64,000 nucleotides of DNA, from NCBI GenBank assembly GCA_014208095.1, contig JACHMT010000003.1, positions 372,001 to 436,000 on the forward strand. Reading direction: 5' to 3'. This DNA comes from Actinospineispora eucalypti. GTDB lineage: Bacteria > Actinomycetota > Actinomycetes > Mycobacteriales > Pseudonocardiaceae. Positions 24,760 to 33,020 of the stretch are shown here, piece by piece; within the stretch, counting starts at the first letter, position 1; each line of letters begins with the position of its first letter. The notes under the pieces are model-generated. The model ran no database searches, had not been told where the DNA came from, and saw only the letters and a list, made by a program, of their open reading frames with translations. Position numbers and translations under genes: made by a program.

Positions 24760-25044
24760 ATGGACGGTCCGGCTGATACTTCGGTCGAAGCCACGGTCGC
24801 TGGTTTCATCGTCTGGTTGGCCCGGGAGCGTCGCCAGGTACCGAAGCAGGAACGTGAGCCTTGCGTGGCACACGCCGACCGGTTCCTGTACTGGTGCGCC
24901 GGCCGGCAGGTGGCGGGCGGCCCGGGGGACGAGAACGCCTATCTCGCCGAGCTGATTCGCGAGCACGAACCCGAAGCGTTCGTCGCCGAGGCGCGCACCG
25001 CGATCGCGCTGCTGCGTCAGTACCTGGCCAGCACGGCGGACTAA
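24760..25044 (+). CDS. Hypothetical helical protein
   Basis: 94 residues from ATG 24760 (GAGG 6 bases upstream); GTG 24754 is also possible. Helical throughout: VAGFIVWLARERRQVPKQER, CVAHADRFLYWC, and TAIALLRQYLAS. The outline recalls the SAM-like N-terminal core-binding domain of tyrosine recombinases, but no catalytic domain is present. Family unknown. Confidence 0.55.
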   Translation: MDGPADTSVEATVAGFIVWLARERRQVPKQEREPCVAHADRFLYWCAGRQVAGGPGDENAYLAELIREHEPEAFVAEARTAIALLRQYLASTAD

Positions 25045-25130
25045 GTCCAGGCCGTTGGCGAGAGTGATGGTGGGTGTGCGGCCTAGGCCCCGGGCGCTCC
25101 GGTGATGGGCGCGACCTTGCCGGGAACCAG

Positions 25131-25149
25131 TTAAGTTAGGCTACCCTAA
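25131..25149 (+). promoter_or_regulatory. Iron box (DtxR/IdeR/DmdR operator)
   Basis: TTAAGTTAGGCTACCCTAA matches the actinobacterial iron-box consensus TTAGGTTAGGCTAACCTAA at 17 of 19 positions. It ends 25 bases before the methyltransferase start, in the promoter position. Repression by an Fe(II)-loaded DtxR-type regulator is predicted. Confidence 0.78.
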
Positions 25150-25174
25150 TGATTCTGGCTCAAGGGGAGGTGTC

Positions 25175-25807
25175 GTGATTGACCGCAACAGGTTGAAGTT
25201 CTTCTTCGGCGGCCCGGTGCTGGAGGCCGTCAACCCTTTCCTGCCCGGCCGGCCGCACGCCCGGCTGCTGGACATGATTGATCAACGGCCGGCCGGACGG
25301 GCGTTGGAGCTGTGCGCCGGGACGGGCTATGTCGCCCGCCGGCTCGCCACCCGCCAGCCCTCGGCTGACTGCTACGCCCTGGACATCTCGCCCGAGATGC
25401 TCAACGCCGGGCAGCGCCGCGCCGCCGAGCGGGGCGTGGCCAATCTGCACTTCCTGCACCGGAGTGCCGACGACCTGCCCTTCGACGACGCGTCGCTGAA
25501 CACCGTGTTCGCCGCCTTCGGGCTGCACGAGCTGCCCACCGCTGTACGGGAGAGGGCCGTCGCCGAGTCGGCGCGGGCGCTGGTCTCCGGCGGGCGCATC
25601 CTGGTGATGGACCTGGACCGGCCCGCCGGCGCGATGGGCCTGGCGGTGGACGCGTATCGGGCGGCCATGGAGCCGGCCCATGCCGCCGGGGTGTTCGGCC
25701 CCGGCATCGCCCGGCTCCTGGAGGCCAACGGGCTCGTCATCGACGCTCACCAGCCCGGCACACCGTGGACGCCGATCCAGTACATCGCCGCCAGCAAGCG
25801 GTCATGA
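25175..25807 (+). CDS. Class I SAM-dependent methyltransferase under an iron box
   Basis: 210 residues, GTG start with GGGGAGG upstream. Motif I ALELCAGTGYVARRLA (about 43-58), acidic loop YALDISPEML, and post-motif FAAFGLHELP. Type 11 family; substrate unknown. The iron box suggests expression under iron limitation, for example in siderophore, menaquinone or redox metabolism. Its end overlaps the convergent NADAR gene by six bases. Confidence 0.88.
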   Translation: MIDRNRLKFFFGGPVLEAVNPFLPGRPHARLLDMIDQRPAGRALELCAGTGYVARRLATRQPSADCYALDISPEMLNAGQRRAAERGVANLHFLHRSADDLPFDDASLNTVFAAFGLHELPTAVRERAVAESARALVSGGRILVMDLDRPAGAMGLAVDAYRAAMEPAHAAGVFGPGIARLLEANGLVIDAHQPGTPWTPIQYIAASKRS

Positions 25808-26368
25808 ACCCCGGCCCCGGCGGTCGCCGGCCAGCACGGTGCGAACCTCACCCAGTGCGAAGCCCAGCAGGTTGAGTCCGCGCCACCGGCGTGGGTCGTG
25901 GACGTCGGGGTTGTTCCTGCCGAGGCCGACGCCCCAGATCCGGTCACGGGGGCTGGCTTCGACCAGCACCCGGTCGCCGGTGCTCAGCAGGAACGCGCAC
26001 AGGTCGTCGTGCTGGCCGAACTTGTGCCGCCCGGCGTCGACCACGATTTCGTAGCGGCGCGCCTCCCACTCCTGCTGGTCGAAGCCACTCGCCCGCCGGC
26101 CGAACGCCTTCGCTTCCTTCGGCGTTTCCGCGCCGAGGATCCGGACCGCCGCCGCGTGGTCACCGAAGTGCGTGGCCTTGCGCCACATCATGTAATGCTC
26201 GGCGGTGGCGAAGGAGTTGCCGTCCACGGAGAAGCGCGCGGGCCACCACTGGCTCAGACAACCCGGCCCGACCGACCCGTCCGGTTCGGGTGCGTGCCCG
26301 TAGAACGGCAGGTAGGTGAAGGCAGCGCCGTGCTCGACGGCGGTGATCAGCTCGGTCCTGCCGCGCAT
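25802..26368 (-). CDS. NADAR (YbiA/RibX) family protein
   Basis: 188 residues. Strong family match: FSVDGNSFATAEHYMMWRKA, FGRRASGFDQQEWEARRYEI, KFGQHDDLCAFLLSTGDRVL, EASPRDRIWGVGLG and WRGLNLLGFALGEVR. NADAR proteins act as N-glycosidases on ADP-ribose-linked or riboflavin-pathway compounds and have been linked to reversal of ADP-ribosylation. The ATG at 26368 fits the family N-terminus. It may share a transcript with the coiled-coil gene upstream (44 bases apart). Confidence 0.9.
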   Translation of the reverse strand: MRGRTELITAVEHGAAFTYLPFYGHAPEPDGSVGPGCLSQWWPARFSVDGNSFATAEHYMMWRKATHFGDHAAAVRILGAETPKEAKAFGRRASGFDQQEWEARRYEIVVDAGRHKFGQHDDLCAFLLSTGDRVLVEASPRDRIWGVGLGRNNPDVHDPRRWRGLNLLGFALGEVRTVLAGDRRGRGS

Positions 26369-26412
26369 ACCGACAGGGTGCCGCACGGCACCGACAGTTC
26401 CCTGGGGCGTGG

Positions 26413-27534
26413 TCAGTTCGGTTTCCCGGACACCGCCGCGGCGATCATGTCGGCGAGTTGCTCGCGGGTGAGCGTGGTGCGGGCGTCCGCCCGGGCGCGG
26501 TCGAGCTCGGCGTCGCGGTCCGTGAGGCGTTCCTCGGTGGCGGCTAGTGCGGTGGTCAGCCGGCCGTTCTCGCGTTCGGCGGTGGTCACGGCGGCTGCGA
26601 GTTGGTCCCGCTCGGCCTGGGTGGTGTGGAGCCGCTCGGCGAGTTGGGTTCGTTCGCGTTCGGTGTTCCCGAGGGTCGAGGCGAGGCGGTCTCGCTCGGT
26701 CCGTGCGGCGGTGGCCCGTTCGCGTTCCGCGTCGGCGGCGCGTGTTGCCTCCGCCAGTTCGGTACGCAAGGCTGCCGCGTCGGCCTCGGCGGTGGCGCGG
26801 GCGGACTGTGCGGTCTCGCGGGCGGCTTCGGCGGTGGCGCGGGCGGATTGCGCGGCCTCGGCGGCGGTCTCGGCGGCGGCGAGCCGGGCGGTCAGCTCCG
26901 CGTTGCGGCGCACGGCGTCCTCGGCTTCGGCGGCCAGCCGGTCGTGGCGGAGTTGCAGCGCGCCCAGCTGGGCGCGGACCTCGTCGCGTGCGGCTTCGGC
27001 CTGGCCACGCTGGTGTCGCTCCTCGGCGACTTCCCGCCAGGCGCGCTGCTCGGCCTCCTCGGCGGTCTTCTCGGCGGCCCGGGCGCGGCGCTCGGCCAGC
27101 TTCCGCGCCTCGACGGCTTCCTGGCGCCGCTGCTCGGCCACGCCGGCGCGGCTGATCGCGGTGTCCCGCTGGTGTTCGGCCTCTTCGGCGCCTTCGGCGG
27201 CGGCCACCGCGGCCGACTCGGCGGCGGCGATCCGTTCCAGCGCACCCACCTCCACCGCGCGCAGCGACTCCAGCAGTTCGCCGAGCTGCCCGGCCACCGC
27301 GTCCAACGCCGGCCGGGTGGCCGCCGCGACCTGCCGGTAGGCCTCCAGCGGACCGTCCAAGCCGGCCGCCCTGGCCGCCATCCGCTGCTGCTCGGCCTTC
27401 AGCTGGCAGCTCTCCCCGTCCGGCCAGATCCGGTCGCAGTACTCCTTGGGGCGGCCCCGTCCCTGGTACCGGATGGTCCGGTCGCAGCCGCTGTACCCGC
27501 ATGGCCGCTCCCGCGGGATCTCACTCGCCGTCAT
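26413..27534 (-). CDS. Long coiled-coil protein with N-terminal Cys4 motif (KfrA-like)
   Basis: 373 residues. The N-terminus has C12-x4-C17-x15-C33-x9-C43 in a basic context (CGYSGCDRTIRYQGRGRPKE), a likely zinc knuckle. From about residue 60 to 355 it is a continuous Ala/Glu/Arg coiled coil with an internal duplication (AQSARATAEA twice). A short helical end follows (TREQLADMIAAAVSG). Plasmid KfrA proteins have an N-terminal DNA-binding part and a long coiled coil and act in stability; this is the best parallel but the DNA-binding part differs. The AT-rich promoter carries an inverted repeat, suggesting autoregulation. Confidence 0.65.
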   Translation of the reverse strand: MTASEIPRERPCGYSGCDRTIRYQGRGRPKEYCDRIWPDGESCQLKAEQQRMAARAAGLDGPLEAYRQVAAATRPALDAVAGQLGELLESLRAVEVGALERIAAAESAAVAAAEGAEEAEHQRDTAISRAGVAEQRRQEAVEARKLAERRARAAEKTAEEAEQRAWREVAEERHQRGQAEAARDEVRAQLGALQLRHDRLAAEAEDAVRRNAELTARLAAAETAAEAAQSARATAEAARETAQSARATAEADAAALRTELAEATRAADAERERATAARTERDRLASTLGNTERERTQLAERLHTTQAERDQLAAAVTTAERENGRLTTALAATEERLTDRDAELDRARADARTTLTREQLADMIAAAVSGKPN

Positions 27535-27570
27535 ACTTCTAACTTATCTTACTTTAGGAAAGAAGAAGTA
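27534..27570. promoter_or_regulatory. AT-rich promoter with inverted repeat upstream of the coiled-coil gene
   Basis: TACTTCT and AGAAGTA arms 23 bases apart sit at the start codon, in a 60-base AT-rich tract (27535-27597) unusual for this window. Further TAGAAAAG/CTTTTCTA-like halves lie beside it. Confidence 0.45.
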
Positions 27571-27674
27571 GTTTATTTTTTAGAAAAGCAAGTATAGCTC
27601 GGACACCGTGGGACTCGGTTCGCAACGGCCGGAGAAGTGGGCAGGTGCAACCGGACGGGGTGCGGCGGGGTTCG

Positions 27675-28124
27675 ATGGGCGTGTCACCGATGGATGTGCT
27701 GCAGGGGATGTACGCCGCCGAGGCTCGCTACCTGGCCGCCGGCGGGCCGGGCAACGCCAGCTTCGCGCCGCTCGCGCCGTTCTTCGCCGACCACGTGGTG
27801 CTGCACCAGGCGGACGGGCTGCCGTACGGCGGGGTCTGGCGCGGGCACGAGGGGATGGAACGGTTCTTCGTGGCGATGAGCCGCGCCTGGTCGGTGTTCG
27901 AGATGGTCGAGCAGCGGTTCCTGGCCCGGGACAGCCCGCTGGTCGTGCTCACCCAGGTGCACGCGCGGGCGCGGGCCACCGGTCGGGAGCTGGACTTTCC
28001 GATACTGCAGACGATCACCGTCACGGACGGGCGGATCAGCGAGGTGCGCCCGTTCTACTGGGACACCGCCGCGATCCAGCGCGCCGCCGGTGTTGGCGGT
28101 GGTGCCTTGCTCCATGGGGCGTGA
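27675..28124 (+). CDS. NTF2/SnoaL-like protein
   Basis: 149 residues from ATG 27675 (GTG 27645 is an alternative). Pattern of a SnoaL-like alpha+beta barrel: VLQGMYAAEARYLAAGG, FFADHVVLHQADGLPYGGVW, GHEGMERFFVAMSRAW, and ITVTDGRISEVRPFYWDT. Such proteins bind small hydrophobic molecules and are sometimes isomerases or cyclases. Ends overlapping the next gene (GTGA). Confidence 0.82.
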   Translation: MGVSPMDVLQGMYAAEARYLAAGGPGNASFAPLAPFFADHVVLHQADGLPYGGVWRGHEGMERFFVAMSRAWSVFEMVEQRFLARDSPLVVLTQVHARARATGRELDFPILQTITVTDGRISEVRPFYWDTAAIQRAAGVGGGALLHGA

Positions 28125-28972
28125 CCGCGGGCATGATGTCGGCCATGGCCCGCACTGCCCGTCGGATGTTCGAGCTCCTGGAACCGATCTGCCTGGTCAC
28201 CTACTTCGCCGATGAATCCGGCGAGGAGCTGGCCGCACTCGGCCACCGCACCTACTGGGACGGGTACTTCGCCAGCCGCGCGGCGCCGCTGGGGCGGGTA
28301 CCGGCGGAGGTCGTGCACGCGGCGTTCTACAGCTTCGCCGATGGGGAGGTCGCGCGGCACATCCCGAGCGCGTGGGAGATGGTCCCACCCGAGGTGTCCT
28401 TCGCCGCCTGGCGGCGGGGCAGCGTGGCCTCCCTGCGGCGCATCCTCGGCGACGAGGTGGCTGGCTCCCCGGGCCTGGTGCGTGCCGCCGACCTCACCGC
28501 CAAGGCCGCGACCAGCGGGCCCACCGAAGGACGGGTGATCTACGCCGGGTGGCGCACCCTCGAGGTGCCGAGTGACCCGGTCGCCCGGCTGTGGCACTCC
28601 GCGACCATGCTGCGCGAGCACCGCGGTGACGGGCACGTCGCCGCTCTGCTCGGCGCGCGCATCGGCGGCACGGAGGCCCACCTGCTCTCCGCGCTGGAGA
28701 TGGGCATCCACCCGCCGGAGTCGTTCGGACGCGTCCATCACCTGCCGAAGCGGCGGCTGGCCGCGGTCATGGACGGCCTGCGCGAGCGCGGGCTGGTCGA
28801 CGCCGACGGCCGGTTCACCGAGGCCGGCCGCGAGACCAAGCAGCGCATCGAAGACCTGACCGACGAGCTCGCCGCCCCGCCGTACGACGCCCTCGCCCCG
28901 GCCGAGCTGGCCGAGCTGGTCGCCGCGCTCGAACCCATCACCGCGACGCTGGTGGCGGCGGGGTCGCGGTGA
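28121..28972 (+). CDS. SCO6745-family protein
   Basis: 283 residues from a GTG that overlaps the preceding stop; ATGs at 28133 and 28145 are possible. Begins with the family pattern ARTARRMFELLEPICLVTYF followed by GYFASRAAPLGRVPAEVVHA and FYSFADGEVARHIPSAW. Helical and all-soluble. Actinobacteria-specific family of unknown function. Translational coupling with the SnoaL-like gene suggests they work together. Confidence 0.8.
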   Translation: MTAGMMSAMARTARRMFELLEPICLVTYFADESGEELAALGHRTYWDGYFASRAAPLGRVPAEVVHAAFYSFADGEVARHIPSAWEMVPPEVSFAAWRRGSVASLRRILGDEVAGSPGLVRAADLTAKAATSGPTEGRVIYAGWRTLEVPSDPVARLWHSATMLREHRGDGHVAALLGARIGGTEAHLLSALEMGIHPPESFGRVHHLPKRRLAAVMDGLRERGLVDADGRFTEAGRETKQRIEDLTDELAAPPYDALAPAELAELVAALEPITATLVAAGSR

Positions 28973-28979
28973 CGCAGGT

Positions 28980-29546
28980 CTAGGAGTTGCTCCGGAGGGT
29001 TCGGTAGACGGTGGGCCGGGAGATGGAGAACAGCTCGGCCAGGTCGGTGATCGAGTACTCGCCGGAGGCGTGCATCCGGCGCAGCTCGGTCTGCTGTTTG
29101 GTCGACAGCTTGGGTTGCCGGCCGCGCAGCCGGCCCTTGGCCCGCGCGACGGCCATGCCCTCGCGGGTGCGCAGGCGCAGCAGGTCGACCTCGAACTCGG
29201 CGAAGGTGGCCAGGATGTTGAAGAACATCTTGCCCATCGGGTCGGTCGGGTCGTAGACCTGCCCGCCGAGGGACAGTTTGATGCCGCGCCCGGCGAGGTC
29301 GTCGCCGATCGAGCGGGCGTCGGGCACGGAACGGGCCAAGCGGTCGAGCTTCGGCACGACCAGGGTGTCGCCGGTGCGCACGGCGGCTAGTGCCTGGTCC
29401 AGGCCGGGGCGGTTGCGGTTGGTGCCGGTGAGGCCGTGATCCAGGTACATCCGGTCATCGGGGACGCCGAGCTCGCGCAGCCGCTCGCGTTGCGCGGTCA
29501 GATCCTGCTCATCGGTGGAACACCGGGCATATCCGACCAGAACCAT
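28980..29546 (-). CDS. Serine resolvase/invertase (Tn3-type), apparently intact
   Basis: 188 residues, standard length. Catalytic motif YARCSTDEQ with Ser10, LVVPKLDRLARSVPDA (the Arg cluster), FNILATFAEFEVDLLRLRT (E-helix start), and a C-terminal HTH SITDLAELFSISRPTVYRTL. Codon use matches neighbours. No transposase is linked, so it probably resolves plasmid dimers. A candidate res site lies upstream. Confidence 0.92.
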   Translation of the reverse strand: MVLVGYARCSTDEQDLTAQRERLRELGVPDDRMYLDHGLTGTNRNRPGLDQALAAVRTGDTLVVPKLDRLARSVPDARSIGDDLAGRGIKLSLGGQVYDPTDPMGKMFFNILATFAEFEVDLLRLRTREGMAVARAKGRLRGRQPKLSTKQQTELRRMHASGEYSITDLAELFSISRPTVYRTLRSNS

Positions 29547-29555
29547 GATCGGAAG

Positions 29556-29682
29556 TGTAACGGATAGCTACCCCTCAATGAGAAACAATTCGTACCAGCT
29601 ATCTGAGACGGCTCCGCCGCAGGTCGCCGGGCACGAGGGCGGGGCGCCGGTGGGTGTCCGTTTAGGGTTCCCCATACGGACA
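29556..29682. promoter_or_regulatory. Candidate res site of the serine resolvase
   Basis: Within 140 bases upstream of the gene are (i) a 28-base element at 29655-29682 with arms TGTCCGT and ACGGACA, the exact length of Tn3 subsite I, and (ii) inverted halves GATAGCT/AGCTATC at 29563-29603, with GTCTCAGATA and TGTAACGGATA in the outer flanks. Half-sites starting TGTC are typical of this recombinase group. Confidence 0.5.
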
Positions 29683-29754
29683 GTGCCTCGATGAGTTTCT
29701 GCCCCGGCGGTTGTCTGTCTCTGCGAGCCATTCGACGCTGCCTTGGAGGTCCTG

Positions 29755-30600
29755 ATGGGTTCGATGACGGTCAAGGCGGGCGGGGTGACGCTCGGGGTCG
29801 AGCATTTCGGCGACCCGGCGGCGCCACTGGTGCTGCTCACCGGCGGCACGACCATGCTCTCCTGGCCCGACCCGCTCTGCGCCGCGCTCGCCCGCGGCGG
29901 TCGCCACGTCGTGCGGTACGACTTGCGCGACTCCGGCGCGTCGACCACCGTCGATCCCGATGCTCCGGCATACACGCTGCGCGATCTCGCGGGCGACGCC
30001 GCCGCGCTCGCCCGGACGTTGGACGACCGGCCGGCGCACCTGGCGGGCATCGGCGTCGGCGGGATGGTCGCCCAGGTCGCCGCGCTCGACCACCCGGACG
30101 CGTTCTCGGCCCTCACCCTCGCCGGAACCCGGCCGGTGGCCCCGGGCCCGGTCGACGACGACCTGCCCGACCATGACCCGGCGGCGATGGGCCAGCTGTT
30201 CTCCCGCTCGATGCCCGACTGGTCCGACCGCGCCGCGGTGGCGGAGTTCGCCGCCCGAGGTGCGGGGATCCTCGGTGACGACCCCACCGCCGCTCGCGTG
30301 GCCGCCGAGCGCAAGTGGGACCGCACGCCCGGCACGGAGCCCGCGGTGCAGCTGGCCAACCAGCTGGGCATGGTGTTCGCCAAGCTGGACTGCACGCCCC
30401 GCTGGCGCGAGCGCTTGGCCGAGCTGGCGATCCCGGCGCTGGTGGTGCACGGTCGCCGCGACCCGTTCTTCCCGGTCGGCAACGGGGAGGCGCTCGCGCG
30501 GGAGATCCCCGGTGCGCGGCTGCTGGTGCTCGAACGCGACGCGACGGCGATCCCGGCGGCGGCCGCTGGCGAGGTGGCGGCGGCGATGCTTTCGCTTTAA
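29755..30600 (+). CDS. Degenerate alpha/beta-hydrolase-fold protein
   Basis: 281 residues; ATG with GGAGG upstream. Clear fold match (LTGGTTMLSWPDPLCAALA, VVRYDLRDSGAST, ALVVHGRRDPFFPVGNG). The nucleophile elbow, normally GxSxGG, reads GIGVGG, so Ser is Gly100. The C-terminal His motif (usually GxGHDLP) reads RDATAIP. Without Ser and His it cannot be a classical hydrolase. It may be a decoy, a binding protein, or a decaying gene still in frame. Confidence 0.8.
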   Translation: MGSMTVKAGGVTLGVEHFGDPAAPLVLLTGGTTMLSWPDPLCAALARGGRHVVRYDLRDSGASTTVDPDAPAYTLRDLAGDAAALARTLDDRPAHLAGIGVGGMVAQVAALDHPDAFSALTLAGTRPVAPGPVDDDLPDHDPAAMGQLFSRSMPDWSDRAAVAEFAARGAGILGDDPTAARVAAERKWDRTPGTEPAVQLANQLGMVFAKLDCTPRWRERLAELAIPALVVHGRRDPFFPVGNGEALAREIPGARLLVLERDATAIPAAAAGEVAAAMLSL

Positions 30601-30998
30601 GGCCGTTTCGGAGTTGTGCGCACGCTCGGGGTCGGGCCGGGTTTCAAGATTGGCTTGGACGGGGCCGGGGCGGCTGGTCTGCCGTGGCTTGGGCGCCGCC
30701 CGTTGCGTTTCGATGGTGATCTTGGATTACATGGTCACCATGACATCGCGGCCGCCCAGCGGCCCTGAAAGCGACCACCAGTTCATGGTGACCATGAACT
30801 GGCCGTTGGCGTCGCACCATTCGTCACTCTGGTTGCACGAGGGGGGCACCATGGGGTTTGATCTTGCACCAACCCCCAGGACGTCCCTCTCGTGCAACAG
30901 AAGTGACAAACGAGCCCGCACTGCACCGAAACGCCACGGTCTGGAGCGCACCCGGCCCTCGGGCGATGATTCCGCGCGGCCCGGGCAGTCTTACCGGC
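30601..30998. promoter_or_regulatory. Non-coding stretch with two palindromes
   Basis: CATGGTCACCATG (30730-30742) and TTCATGGTGACCATGAA (30782-30798) are palindromes whose centres are 54 bases, about five helical turns, apart. A GGGGTT/AACCCC hairpin lies near 30852-30875. They precede the reductase gene at 30999 by about 200 bases and may be paired operators. No gene is seen in this stretch. Confidence 0.5.
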
Positions 30999-31649
30999 AT
31001 GACCCAGTTGCTGAAAGTGCAGAACTTCATGCTCTCCCGGGATGGCTTCGGCGCCGGTGAAGGTCAGTGCATGGAGCGGCCGTTCGGCCACGCCGACCCC
31101 GCCACCATGGGCGCCTGGGCGTTCGCCACGGCCAGCTGGCCCGGCCGCACCGACAACGCCGGCAGCCGGGGCCTGGACGACTTCCTCATCCGCGACTTCC
31201 ACCACAACATCGGCGCGGAGATCATGGGCCGCAACAAGTTCAGCCCGCACCGCGGCCCGTGGACCGACCACGAGTGGCAGGGCTGGTGGGGTTACGAACC
31301 GCCGTTCCACACCCCGGTGTTCGTGCTCACCCACCACCCGCGCCCGTCGTTCACCTTGTCCGACACCACCTTCCACTTCGTCGACGGTGACCCGGCCAAG
31401 GTGCTCGAGCAGGCGAAGGAAGCGGCCGACGGGAAGGACGTCCGGCTCGGCGGCGGGGCCACCTCGGTCCGGCAGTTCCTGGACGCCGACCTGGTGGACA
31501 CCCTGCACGTGGCGGTCCTGCCGGACTACGAGCTCGGCGCCGGGACCCGGCTGTGGGAGTCGCCCGACGAGCTGCTCGACCGGTTCCACCGCGACGTGGT
31601 GCCCAGCCCGGGCGGCGGCGTGATCCACCACCTGTACTGGCGCAAATAG
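30999..31649 (+). CDS. Dihydrofolate reductase/RibD C-terminal-fold protein
   Basis: 216 residues from ATG 30999, where family similarity begins (LLKVQNFMLSRDGFGAGEGQ). Other segments: AWAFATASWPGRTDNAG, EIMGRNKFSPHRGPW (cofactor helix), TPVFVLTHHPRPSFTLSDTT, VRLGGGATSVRQFLDADLVD, and LHVAVLPDYELGAGTRLWES. Longer variant of the RibD_C reductases, different from the copy at 21999. Substrate unknown. Confidence 0.85.
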   Translation: MTQLLKVQNFMLSRDGFGAGEGQCMERPFGHADPATMGAWAFATASWPGRTDNAGSRGLDDFLIRDFHHNIGAEIMGRNKFSPHRGPWTDHEWQGWWGYEPPFHTPVFVLTHHPRPSFTLSDTTFHFVDGDPAKVLEQAKEAADGKDVRLGGGATSVRQFLDADLVDTLHVAVLPDYELGAGTRLWESPDELLDRFHRDVVPSPGGGVIHHLYWRK

Positions 31650-31736
31650 GGCGACCCGAACATTCAAGTTCCTTAACGGGCGCCCCAGGGTCGAAGATCT
31701 CCTTCCGCGGTGCGGAATGGGATGGAGTCTCACCGG

Positions 31737-32945
31737 ATGATCACGTCAACCCCACCCCGGACGCCTCAGTCGGTGAACCGGTGGTCGGTCCTGCGCGGTT
31801 GTGTCTCGGGTACCGCGATCGACGTGGCGGTCGTCTTCCTCGCCACCGAGCTGTACGAGAGCATCCTGGACGAACCGTTCGTCTCCGGCGCCCGGGCCAG
31901 TGCCTACTGGGTCGACTACCGCGACGGGTTTGTCCGTCGCGGCCTCCCGGGCGCGTTCCTGCGGCTCTTCACCGATTCGCCGACGCCGGCACAGGCCACC
32001 TGGTTCGCGGCCGGCATGTTGGTCGCCGGGGCGGTCGCGCTGCTGGTGTTGGTCATTCTGCTCGCCCGGACCGTCTCCGGGGTCGAGCCGCGGTTGCTGG
32101 TCGTCGCCGTTGCGGTGGCCTCGCCGTTCACCTTCGACCAGCTGTTGCGGATCATCGGTCGTTTCGACGGCCTCGGGTTCGCGGCCATGGCGGCGATCGC
32201 GCTGCTCTGCGTGGGCGGTGCGGCGCACCGCTCGGCCCGCGCCGTCGGCATCGGGGCACTGGTGTTGCTGGCGACCGCGACGGAGGAACTGCTGTTCGCC
32301 TTCGTGGCGCCGATCGCGGTGATAGCGCTCTTCCGCCTGGGGCGGACCGGACACCGGCTGCGGGTCGTCGGCGCGGCCGTGCTCGCCCCGGGCACCGCCG
32401 TCGCGGCACTCAGCGTGTTGCGCCGACCGTCCCGGGATGCGCTGACCAGGCTGATCACCGAGGCGAACGCCGCCGGCCTGGAGGTGAACCTGGCCAAGGA
32501 GAACACCATCTCGACGCTCGGCCAGACGGCGACCCAAGGCTTCCGGTTCTTTCTCGGCATGTCGCCGCTGACCGTGCTCACCGGTCTGATCGTGTTCGGT
32601 GGTTGTTACCTGCTCACCACGGCGATGCTGCGGACTGCGGTCGGTAGTGGCCGCCTCGGTGCGCTTGCTGTCGGGTTCGCGCTGGTCGCGGTCCTACTCA
32701 GCGCCGTTGGCAACGATTACCGACGTTGGTGGGCGCTTGCCTTCGTGGCCTTCATCGCCGCGCTCGCGATGCTCGGACGACCCGAGCGGATGCCCGCGCC
32801 ATCATTCGTGCACGCGTTGCTCGCCTGTGCCGTACTCGCCTTCTCGTTGAAACTCCACGCAGAACCGATCTTTCCCAAATGGGACAAAACGGCCGACACG
32901 GGTTTCTCGGTGGAACGGCTCCACCAGCTGGACCCGACCTGGTAG
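31737..32945 (+). CDS. Polytopic membrane protein of unknown function
   Basis: 402 residues with about 9-10 hydrophobic helices (for example MLVAGAVALLVLVILLA, AVGIGALVLLATATEELLFA, LGALAVGFALVAVLLSAVG). Non-membrane parts include DEPFVSGARASAYWVDYRDG near the first helix. The start at 31737 follows GGAG by eight bases; earlier in-frame starts at 31710 and 31722 lack a site. The topology, with an acidic loop after the first helix, recalls GT-C-type glycosyltransferases, but no signature is certain. Confidence 0.72.
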   Translation: MITSTPPRTPQSVNRWSVLRGCVSGTAIDVAVVFLATELYESILDEPFVSGARASAYWVDYRDGFVRRGLPGAFLRLFTDSPTPAQATWFAAGMLVAGAVALLVLVILLARTVSGVEPRLLVVAVAVASPFTFDQLLRIIGRFDGLGFAAMAAIALLCVGGAAHRSARAVGIGALVLLATATEELLFAFVAPIAVIALFRLGRTGHRLRVVGAAVLAPGTAVAALSVLRRPSRDALTRLITEANAAGLEVNLAKENTISTLGQTATQGFRFFLGMSPLTVLTGLIVFGGCYLLTTAMLRTAVGSGRLGALAVGFALVAVLLSAVGNDYRRWWALAFVAFIAALAMLGRPERMPAPSFVHALLACAVLAFSLKLHAEPIFPKWDKTADTGFSVERLHQLDPTW

Positions 32946-33020
32946 CGGGTGCCGGGAACTGCTTGGTCGTCGTGCCGGCGCCGCCGCCCAACCGCCGCGC
33001 TGGTCGAGGGCGCTGCTGGA

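Noticed and set aside
28980..29546. Transposon carrying the resolvase
   Set aside because: No transposase and no terminal inverted repeats were recognised in the neighbourhood.
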